Assembly (NCBI GenBank): GCA_014058105.1
Contig: JACGCM010001166.1
Span: 2,852,001-2,916,000, forward strand
DNA length: 64,000 nucleotides
Direction: 5' to 3'
Source: Kingdonia uniflora
Lineage: Eukaryota > Streptophyta > Magnoliopsida > Ranunculales > Circaeasteraceae
The position numbers and the translations under genes were made by a program. A model generated the notes under the pieces. That model ran no database searches. It had not been told where the DNA came from and saw only the letters and a program-made list of their open reading frames with translations. Position 1 is the stretch's first letter. Every line of letters starts with the position of its first letter. Shown here piece by piece: positions 55,490-64,000 of the stretch.

Positions 55490-57844
55490 AGAGGCAAACC
55501 ACTCCAAGTATGCCTCTATACATTCTAGAGGTCTTTCTCGTACCCTCCGCCCCCTATCAGCTTTCTTTAAAACGAACTCCTTCCACTTTTGGCTAGAGAA
55601 GAAATCAACCCACTCATACTTAGAGCTGAATTTCCTCGGCTCTTTTGCGCTCCATAGGTTGGAAACCTCTGTCAACAGTCGCTTTGTGGGGATGCCTTGT
55701 TCCCGATTGAACTACCGCACAACCCTATTTGGGTAGTAGGGCTGAACATGATCTGGACTTGCTAATGAACCATAGAAAAATGTGACATCCTTGAATGCAT
55801 GTGGGGAATCCCTTTTATCTCTGTATGGGTCCCATACAACCTACATGAAAAATAAATTAAATGTATTATGCACCATTAAGTTGAGAAATTTTTTCCACTA
55901 GGCCTGAGAAGGATTTAGCAATATTGTCGAATTTGATAATATTGCAGTAGACCAGATAATCTTGAGATGGAATATTGTCGATTTCGACAATTTACCATGT
56001 TCATTTCGACAATATTGTATATTCACTTTCAAAGGAAATTGAATAATTGTCAAATTCGACAATATTAGATGTACTTAGTAGATATACTTAATCAATATTT
56101 TCGAATTCAACAATTATTCAATTTATTTTAGTTGTGAATATACTAACTTGAGATTGAATATTGTTGATTTTGTCAATTTACCATGTTCATTTTGATAATG
56201 TTGTATATTCACTTTCAAAGGAAATTGAATAATTGTCGAATTCAATAATATTAGATGTACTTAGTAGATATACTTAATCAATATTTTCAAAATTAAATTG
56301 ACAATTTTAAAGCAGTGTAATCTACTAACTCCAAGTACAATATGATACAGTGTAGAAGGGTAATAAACTTATATCCTCTAGTTTGTAGTTGTCCATCCAA
56401 TGCCTCCCTAAAATTGAGCAAAGCTATACCACCGTATTTATCCGTAACAGATACGTCTCATTTCCAACAAGTACAGTGCTTGTATGCGTCAGAGTCCATC
56501 TCCTTGGGGATCCCAGCAAGCTTTGGGAAATATGCAAATATCTATAACTACATGTATATAGATAAACAAAATAAAATTAGTAGAGGTTGAAGCCATATGT
56601 AAAAAATAGTTACATAAATGAGTTCGGAATCACCGAGTAGCGTGGTACAATATACAAATTGTCTCCCATCATCTCGAGATGCTGCACCCAGATTGTAATA
56701 CATCTGGGTCAGAACTGCTGATCCCCATGACCACTTCTTTGCCACCTTGTCCTTGGCAAACAGGATAAGGTAGCGTGCGCTGACATCTGTTCCCTTTTAT
56801 GTGGGAAATAGAAAAGACCCAAGGACATACAACATATATGCACGAGCAACAGACCTCGATGTTAACCCCTTCTTCTTCTTGGCAGCTGCAGCGGTACCGT
56901 CACTGAGAACTTCTCCAACTTGTATGCATAGTGTTCTTTTAGCTTCTTCAGTGATAATGAATTCCCAGTACCCCCAGCTTTCAAAGACATGAAAGCATTT
57001 AAATCCTGCAGGAGGCTGTTCACGAAAGTCTCTAGAATTGCCAAGAATCCCCAGGTACCACCAATGACCGTGGCATCACCATCTACAGGTAACTCAACTA
57101 ATTGCTCCACATCATCCAGAGTTGGAGTAATCTCGCCCCATTTGAAGTAGAAATTATTAGTTTTCGGCTACCAACGCTCGACAAAAGCAAAAATAAGGGC
57201 AAAGTTGTAATAATTATAGAATATGGCCCCAATCCTATCCAAACCCTTTAACTTTACCAAATCTTAGACCACTTGTGGTTTCTTTTTAAGGTCCCACATA
57301 GACTGGTGATGGTGAACACGAATGGGAAGCTTCTCCTGAACAATAATAGTGATTATGTCAACAAAATGTAACTATTAATATGAATAACATAACATAATTA
57401 AGCAAGGGATTCCATTAAACAATATACCTACCCTAGCACGATCGACCTCGCTCTATGGAACCTGAAGCTCCTCAGTAGGCTTTTATCACTAGGGCCTACA
57501 TTGTCGTTGCTTGTAGCCCCCTCACCTTTAGAATACCCCCCAATAATAGGAATATTCACATCAAAATCAGGAGAAACATTTGGGAGCGGTGGTTGAGCTC
57601 CCAAACAAGCTTGGGCAGACTCAGTCTCAAATTCTAAACCCTGAGGAATATTCACACTTTTGGCAGACTCAGTTGGAGGTAGTGCATCACTAATACCCTC
57701 ATTTGCACTGTCAACAGTGTTTGGAGGAGCGACTGTGCTTGGGTCAATAGTCTTTCTCTTTCTCTTATATGTAACTAGATCTTCTTCTTTGGCCAACTCT
57801 CTTTTTCTTCTATTAGAAGTGGTCAGAGGCACTTTCTCATTCAT
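55490..57844 (-). pseudogene. Plant mobile domain (PMD) part of MULE-3 gene
   Basis: Starts MNEKVPLTTSNRRKRELAKE with a basic patch (YKRKRK) and a linker. PMD core: FALIFAFVERW, stop, PKTNNFYFKWGEITPTLDDV, EQLVELPVDGDATVIGGTWG, SLSLKKLKEHYAYKLEKF; next exon YVLGSFLFP, KGTDVSARYLILFAKDKVAK, KWSWGSAVLTQMYYNLGAAS; next FPKLAGIPKEMDSDAY; next VVWDPYRDKRDSPHAFKDVT, YYPNRVVRQFNREQGIP and WVDFFSSQKWKEFVLKKADR. This is the MAIN/MAIL-type domain order. Introns contain palindromes. At least two in-frame stops. Confidence 0.85.
55920..56310. repeat. Palindrome cluster with about 188-bp duplicated segment
   Basis: Copies at about 55922, 55972, 56045, 56097, 56156 and 56232. The text ttcactttcaaaggaaattg, then aataattgtc, then gtacttagtagatatactta occurs twice (from about 56020 and 56208), so part of the intron was duplicated in tandem. 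Confidence 0.85.
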
Positions 57845-57897
57845 TGTGTATATGTATATAATTTATTACTCAAAGGATCAGTATAATTGCACTTGGT

Positions 57898-58250
57898 AAC
57901 TGTCGAGTTCGACAATATTATGTAAACATAAATCCAATTGCATTTGGTAAATTGTCGAATTCGACAATACTCTATTTTTAATAACTACAATTTAAATGTA
58001 ACTATTGTCGAATTCAACAATACTCAATTTCAATAACTACAAGTTAAATGTAACTATTGTCGAATTCGACAATAATCCATTTCAATAACTACAAGTTAAA
58101 TGTAACTATTGTCGAATTCGACAATTTAGAATTATAAACAAGTATAATAAAAAAGTGAAATAAACAAGAGGAATTCCATAATTGTCGAATTCGACAATAT
58201 TATGTAACCATAACAACATTTATACTGCTAAATTGTCGAATTCGACAATC
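57898..58250. repeat. Near-regular array of ATTGTCGAATTCGACAAT, about 52-bp period
   Basis: Positions 57899 (variant), 57951, 58004 (one mismatch), 58056, 58108, 58181 and 58232; five are exact 18-bp palindromes. Spacing is 51-53 bp except one of 73. Between them a unit ttcaataactacaagttaaa recurs. The array sits directly upstream of the PMD gene start (57844, minus strand), so it occupies its promoter. Confidence 0.93.
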
Positions 58251-58819
58251 CTAAATGTTAATTACTCAATTTTACTTTAATATTCTTAATTTTGACAATT
58301 CTTCAATGTAGTTTGAGTTATTTAGGTTAAATATTTACAAATTCGATAATCCTTGATGTTAATAACTCAAATTTGAAGTCTAATTTGAGTTATTTAGGTC
58401 AAATATTAATGAATTCGACAATATTTGACACATTCAATACCAAATTGCATTACACAAAGAGGTATACGAAGAATAAACAACAATTTCACATGAATTTGGG
58501 ATTTAGCTTGAAGTAGACAACAAGATCTACTATCAATTCCCAAGATCTGCCTAGTAATTTTCCACCTGATTTACTTTATAGGAAATTCCTAAATTTTGAG
58601 AACCACTCATCTCTATTGGGTGAGTGGTTGTAGTTGAGTAAGACTTGAGTGTTTGAGACTTGAGTGTCTCTAAATCATTTCCCTATATATAAATCAATAT
58701 GAATTCAAGGGAATGTGTTTAGCAAAGAACTACAAACACTGTTATAACCTATCACTATCAGTCATCATGCCACTGGATTTAAATAATCCTAATAAGTCTT
58801 ACTAACATGATATACCTGG

Positions 58820-59007
58820 TGTTGAATATATAATATACCTAATATAAAATATATATTAAATATAAAATTCTCTAAATATAGGATATTTTTACTTAGCGCC
58901 CAAGTAATTGTAACTATGTAAGGAGAAGGTCTTCTTCCAATGTAATCATCGAATAATAATAAAGTTAGTCCTTCTCGAATCTCTTATTCTTTGTATTAGT
59001 TTCTACA
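58820..59007 (+). repeat. 5' LTR of copia-2
   Basis: TGTTGAATATATAATA to TTTCTACA, 188 bp. It contains tatgtaaggagaaggtcttc and the poly(A)-signal-like aataataataaag. It lacks an 18-bp repeat of tgttgaatataaaatata type that is present near the start of the 3' LTR. Confidence 0.92.
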
Positions 59008-59216
59008 TGGAATCAGAGCGTGTTCGATAATCGAACCTTGTTCTTTCGAATTGAATTTCGCTGGAAATTACTGTCATGAAGCTTAATTTTGTTGCAAAGT
59101 TTGAAGTTACTGCAGCTGCAACAGTTTGAGGTACTGTAGCAGTCCGAAGTTACTGTAGTTGTAGCAGTCCGAAGTACTGTAGCAGATACCAGAAAATCAC
59201 TGTAGCAGTTCGACCA

Positions 59217-62200
59217 ATGGGTTCCAATGATGATACAACAATGGTATCATCAAACTCAAACATTAATCCTCTTTCAATTAATGTTTCCCAGTCAGGTATG
59301 AAAACTAAATGTAGTATTTTAGTTATAAATTTTTTGAATAGTACTTGGTTAATTGATACTGGTGCATCAGATCACATGGTAAACGACTCTAACATATTAT
59401 CATCCATTACACCTTCAACCCAAACCTCTATATACACAACAAATGGTGGTTCCTCTCCTGTAATTAGAGAAGGTTCCACTGACATATCTGAATTCCTGAC
59501 ATTAAACTCTGTCCTTATTATTCCTGCCCTAGAGTACAATATCTTGTCTGTCAGTAGGATCATTGTTGCACTTACATGTACCGTGACGTTTTGGCCTCAA
59601 TTATGTATTTTTCAAGACATAATGACTCGGCAGGTTCTCGATAGTGGTGTTAGAAAAGGCAATCTCTACTATTTGGACCTGAATAATAGTGGAGAGCAGA
59701 GAATTCATCAGGTGAATAAAGTTGGAGGAATTGAAGAAGCAAAAGCTAATGTGTGGTTATGGCATCGGCGACTGGGTCATCTCTCATTCGGGTATCTTCA
59801 GAAATTAAATTCGTCGTTATTTTTTAATTGCAGTATTTCAGAGTTTAAGTGTGATATTTGTGAACTCGCTAAGAGTCATCGTATTACATACTCTCCAAGT
59901 TTCAATAACAGTTTAGAACCTTTTAGTATTATTCACTCTGATGTATGGGGTCCTGCACGTATTCCTTCATTGTCTGGAGCTCGTTATTTTGTGACTTTTA
60001 TTGATGATTGTACTCGTATGATGTGGGTATCCCTAATTACCCATAAAAGTGAAGTCTTTGAAGTATTTAAAAAAATTATCAGATGGTTTTGACCCAATTC
60101 CAAAGGAGGATACAAGTGTATTAATCTGATAATGGAGGAGAATTTATTAGTAATGACATGTTAGAGTTCTTGACAAATAACGGTATTCGACATCAAACCT
60201 CTAATGTTTATACCCTACAGTAAAATGGGTTAGCTGAACGAATGAATAGATAACTGTTAGAAGTTGTTCGTGCATCTCTTTTTGGAATGAATATGCCATT
60301 GAATTATTGGGGAGAAGCGTTAAAATCTGTTATTTACTTGATAAACCGTACACCATCTATGGTCATTGAATTTCAGACCCTCTTCCAAAAGCTTCATGAT
60401 CTTATCACCATCCCTGCAATGCCAAACCTAAAACCACGTGTTTTTGGATGTGTTGTCTTTGTTCATATACTTAAACATCAGCGAGGAAAATTGGATCATT
60501 ATGCTCGAAAGTGTGTGTTTCTTGGATATGCTGATTTTAAAAAGGGTTATCGTTATTATGATCCTGTGGAGGGGAAGGTGTATATCTTTTTGGATATTTC
60601 GTTTTGAGAATTGGCGGCGTATTTTGCGGGATCTTCCCTTCATGGGGAGAAACATAATGATGGTGAAGGAAAGTTTCCTATTATTAGGGATATGTTTCAG
60701 GAGCTAGAGGATTTGATGAGTAATTTAAACAGGCGTAGTAACCTAACTGATGATAAAAAGGAAAGTGAAGCAGAGCAGATGACAGGGGGAGATCAGGGTA
60801 TTAAAGATGAACTTCATATGAATAGAGATGATTAAACGACAAGGGGAGATGAAGCTAAAAAAGTAGAAGTTGTCTGTGACTCCAACATTCTAACACCATC
60901 TACCAAAGCATTGCCGCAGAATATCGAGCCTCAGGTATTACCTAATCTTAACACTGTTAATGATATTCAACCTAGACGCTCAGAAAGGCCTACTAAAGGT
61001 ATTCCAAAATCTACTTATGAACCAGATATCAATTCTAAAGCCAAATACCCAATTTCTGATTATGTGTCCACCCATAGGTTGGCTAAGTCATTTATATACA
61101 CTATGAATCAATTATCTTCTGTATCTATTCCTAGTAATTTGCAGGAAGCACTATCAAATCCATGATGGAAGAAAGCCATAAACGAAGAGATGAATGCATT
61201 ACAGAAGAATTCTACTTGGGAACTTGTTGATAAACCCCACGGATATCGTATTTTTGGGTGTTGTTGGATCTTTACTGTAAAGATGAATTCAAATGTAAGT
61301 ATTGATAGGTATAAAGCCAAACTAGTTACCAAAGGTATACGCAGATGTATGGTGTGAATTACGAGACCTTAACCCCAGTGGCAAAGATAAACACTATTTA
61401 TGTACTCATTTCTCTTGCAACCAATCAAGGTTGGCCATTACAACAGTTTGACGTGAAGAATGCATTTCTCAATAGAGACTTAGAAGAAGAAGTATACATG
61501 GAGTTACCACCTGGAGTCACGAATTCTGAAGAAGGAAAACTATACAAATTAAAGAAGGCATTGTACGGGTTAAAACAGTCGCCACGAGCTTGGCTTGGAT
61601 AATTTTCGAAGAGCATGAAGGCATTTGGATATAGACAAAGTAATTCTGATCATACCTTGTTTATAAAACGGAAGTCAGGAAAGCTTACCACTCTTATTGT
61701 TTATGTTGATGATATGGTTGTTACTGAAAATGACTCAGTAGAAATGGAGGTACTGAAGAACTATTTGTCACAGGAATTTGAGATCAAGGATTTGGGACAG
61801 TTAAAATACTTCTTAGGCATTGAAGTTGCAAGATCAAGTCAAGGTATTTTCATGTCTCAACGAAAGTATATATCAGACCTTCTTGGAGAAACTGGGATGC
61901 TTGATTGCAAACCGGTAGATACACCGATTGAAGCGAATCATCACTTGGGAATGTTTTCCGACCCAAGTTCTACGTGATAAAGGAAGGTACCAACGCTTAG
62001 TGGGAAGACTAATTTATCTCTCCCATACTCGACCGGATATTGCTAATGTCATTAGCGTCGTAAGTCAATTCATGCATAATCTAAGTGAAGAACATATGAA
62101 GGCGGTCTTTCGAATACTAAGGTACTTGAAGAAATCTCTGGGAAAAGGTATCTTATTCCGGAAAGGTGGTGATATGGAAGTAATGGGATACACCGATGCA

Positions 62201-62659
62201 GATTGGGCAGGAGATATGACGACCAGAAGGTCAACCTCATGCTATTTTACGTTTGTATGTGGGAATTTGGTGACATTTAGAGCTAAGATGCAAAAGGTTG
62301 TTGCTAGATCAAGTATAGAATCTGAGTTTTAGGGTATGGCTCATGGAGTATGTGAACTACTATGGATACAGAATATATTGAAGGATCTTGGATTAAAACT
62401 CATGAAAGCAATGGATCTACACTGTGACAATAAAGCAGCGATTATGATTGCACACAATCCAATTGAACATGACCGTATGAAACATGTTGAAGTGGATCGG
62501 TTCTTTATCAGAGAAAATATTGACAAATGGTGTATATCTTTTCCATTCGTGAAGTCGAAAGATCAACTTGCAGATATTCTTACGAAAGGAGTTTGTGGAC
62601 GAATATTTAATGACATGATTGACAAGCTGGGTATGATTGACATCTATGCTCCATCTTGA
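59217..62659 (+). pseudogene. Copia-2 pol (protease, integrase, RT, RNase H)
   Basis: Protease WLIDTGASDHM; GAG-pre-integrase zinc region LWHRRLGHLS and CDICELAK; integrase IHSDVWGP and FVTFIDDCTRMMWV; then, after shifts, LAERMNR and NYWGEALKSVIYLINRTPS. RT: WPLQQFDVKNAFLNRDLEEE, LYGLKQSPRAW, LIVYVDDMVV (YVDD intact). RNase H: GYTDADWAGDMTTRRSTS, DNKAAIMIAHNP and DQLADILTKG. Breaks: TGA near 60090, shifts near 60110-60240, TGA 60605, TAA 60834, stop 61163, a shift near 61340, stop 61600, a shift near 61970 and TAG 62330. No gag. It cannot move itself. Confidence 0.92.
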
Positions 62660-62666
62660 GGGGGAG

Positions 62667-62872
62667 TGTTGAATATAGAATATATGTTGAATATAAAATA
62701 TACATAATATAAGATATATACTAAATATAGAATTCTCTAAATATATGATATTCTTACTTAGCGCCCAAGTAATTGTAACTATATAAGGAGAAGGTCTTCT
62801 TCCATTGTAATCATCGAATAATAATAAAGTTAGTCATTCTCGAATCTCTTATTCTTTGTATTAGTTTCTACA
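62667..62872 (+). repeat. 3' LTR of copia-2
   Basis: 206 bp, TGTTGAATATAGAATA to TTTCTACA. Starts directly after the purine tract gagggggag. It is longer than the 5' copy by an internal repeat of about 18 bp near its start, and otherwise shows a few substitutions. Confidence 0.92.
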
Positions 62873-62877
62873 CCTGG

Positions 62878-64000
62878 ATGCTAAAAATCATATGACTATC
62901 AGACTATAAAATTCATGTTAGAATTTACATAACCTAGTGATCATCAGGGAATGCACAAATATATTAGCCTGTATGATTATCCCATATTTGGAACTATGAT
63001 AGGTTCACTAGGATAAAATACTCACTAACAGTTGTTCTTTGGAAACAGATGCCTACTAAGATATGTGCTTCTCGCCGTGGAGTTGAGTTTCTTGTGATTG
63101 AATCATTCCTTCAGGTTATGACTACACCAGGTAGTCAGCATGCAGAAGAGATCAGATTACTGACAGTTAGCAATCCTAATACTAGCATGAACTACTTGAT
63201 GTCCAGGGACGTCATCCATCCGAGTTGGCAATTGTCTGAACTGTACCCCCTTCATGGGGTGTACTTTTAATTGTTAAACCACCTACAGTTGAGACAGCTC
63301 ACCGCATTGATAGCCAAAGAAAGAATTTTTTTTAAGATTATCATTGACGTGACCCATTACAGGTACCACTTACTCGCATGCAGTAGAAAGTGAGTCTTAT
63401 TGAACACCCCATTCCCTCGGGTGATCGCGAGGATGTTAGCACCGACTCCAGTAGTCACACATCCCGTGTATCGATGTATCAGTTGCCACACCTGAAGCTC
63501 ATGGGTCTTCTTCTAGAAGATCATGGGTATCTTTGATAGTTGGATTATGTTTGATGATGAGATTATTCGTAGGTTTTGGTGTCGTCCGATAGACACCTCA
63601 GGATACTATGATCAGTATAACAGATTTACCTATCTGATGTACATAGATGTACATAGCAGTATTGTTTCCCTATTTTTAGCATATGTTTATTAACAATTCC
63701 TGCATTCTACTTAGTTAACATAACTTATACTATTGTCAATTAATTGTGTTATTCTTATATGATGATTAAACTTCACATACTCATAAATGGTTACTGATGA
63801 ATAAAACAGATGGCAAATACAAGTTTTCCCTGTTTAAATTTTTCATGAGAACATTATCTGACATGGGTCTACAAAAATGGAGAACTTGCTTAAACAAGAA
63901 TCTCTTGGCCACACCATCCATACCACTGCCAGCCTGGGCTATGACCCCGCAATAGGCAATGGTTCTGAGATCGATCAAGCAAAGTCTTTGACCCTCCTCA
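62878..64000. other. Window end without recognised gene
   Basis: A short plus-strand frame at 63049-63270 and a minus-strand frame at 63978-63781 (IAYCGVIAQAGSGMDGVAKR) are open, but neither resembles a family I know. The stretch continues the sequence interrupted by copia-2. It could hold exons of a gene lying beyond the window. Confidence 0.4.

Larger units (their letters stand above)
47268..58683. mobile_element. MULE-3 (11.4 kb, FAR1-type transposase) with 9-bp TSD
   Basis: Terminal inverted repeats of about 140 bp: left gatttagagacactcaagtc, ccacaaccactcat, atagagatgagt; right carries the reverse complement of the same phrases (actcatctctatt, tgagtggttgtag, gacttgagtgtctctaaatc). Both ends abut TATATATAA. 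Genes: MVxTR protein (+), FAR1-type transposase (+), PMD and OTU-protease coding blocks (-). Introns and spacers carry dozens of palindromes related to ATTGTCGAATTCGACAAT. This is the best-delimited MULE in the window. Confidence 0.93.
58820..62872 (+). mobile_element. Ty1/copia retrotransposon 2 (4053 bp), gag nearly absent
   Basis: Flanked by CCTGG (58815-58819 and 62873-62877). Both LTRs are present and very similar (188 and 206 bp). The primer-binding site tggaatcagagc starts at 59008 directly after the 5' LTR; the polypurine tract cttgagggggag lies just before 62667. Only about 200 bp separate the primer site from the protease, so gag is missing. Pol has about nine stops or shifts. The high LTR similarity with a decayed pol suggests mobilisation in trans or recent gene decay. 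Confidence 0.93.

Noticed and set aside
57898..58250. Regular palindromic repeats resembling a CRISPR array
   Set aside because: The genome is clearly plant; the spacers are themselves near-copies of each other, the repeats are perfect palindromes, and the same motif occurs singly across the whole element.
47935..58440. GAATTC in the palindrome as a cloning-linker artefact
   Set aside because: Many copies have mutated centres (gagctt, gaactc, gaaatc) and natural variable spacing; a linker would be identical and rare.
63781..63978. Minus-strand 65-codon frame at the window end as a gene
   Set aside because: It is open but has no recognised motif and could be a partial exon or chance; recorded only in the gap note.
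1..64000. tRNA, rRNA or organelle-DNA insertions
   Set aside because: No cloverleaf, rRNA core motif or recognisable plastid or mitochondrial gene was seen on either strand.

Overview
This is a plant nuclear window, most likely from a flowering plant with AT-rich non-coding DNA; I cannot name the species. It holds one host gene that looks intact. The rest is nested and decayed transposable elements (TEs). The host gene, on the minus strand at 4195-9755, encodes a mitochondrial single-stranded DNA-binding protein (MTSSB). I resolved it into six in-frame exons (202 codons). Its 4.6-kb fourth intron is packed with LINE, LTR and MITE debris.

Layout: 1-3180, old Ty1/copia remnant (reverse transcriptase and LTR-like promoter) with a 157-bp tandem duplication; 3319-3697, possible last exons of an unknown minus-strand gene; 4195-9755, MTSSB; 9896-16058, PIF/Harbinger element 1 (TTA target duplication) with three decayed genes: SANT/Myb protein, DDE transposase and a plant mobile domain (PMD) gene; 16109-20644, MULE-1 (about 100-bp inverted repeats) with a transposase lacking its DDE core, a small acidic protein and a zinc-knuckle/GRF gene; 20681-28379, Harbinger-2 with a nested MITE, a nearly intact transposase, a Myb/SANT remnant and a GRF zinc-finger gene; 30590-33337, a solo LTR with GATAG duplication; about 34.7-47.1 kb, MULE-2; 47268-58683, MULE-3 with a perfect 9-bp target duplication; 58820-62872, a compact copia element with both LTRs but almost no gag; 62878-64000, no recognised gene.

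The unusual structure is in the non-coding parts of the DNA transposons. Each large element carries its own private short motif. Harbinger-1 has three copies of a 36-bp two-fold symmetric site (CGGTG-N8-ACCGCGCGGT-N8-YACC), one 100-140 bp upstream of the start codon of each of its three genes. MULE-3 has dozens of variants of the palindrome ATTGTCGAATTCGACAAT in introns and spacers. MULE-2 has long runs of TCATTTGT-type motifs in introns and spacers. MULE-1 repeats its terminal motif (TTAGCTTTTAGACCC) internally.

The elements also share accessory genes: GRF-type zinc fingers occur in MULE-1, Harbinger-2 and MULE-2; PMD genes occur in Harbinger-1 and MULE-3; a short MVxTR protein occurs in MULE-2 and MULE-3. 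All transposases are broken to some degree. In both MULE-2 and MULE-3 the second catalytic Asp position is Val, and the MULE-3 OTU protease has Ser in place of its catalytic Cys. Everything here is read by eye; domain names rest on recognised motifs, not on searches.
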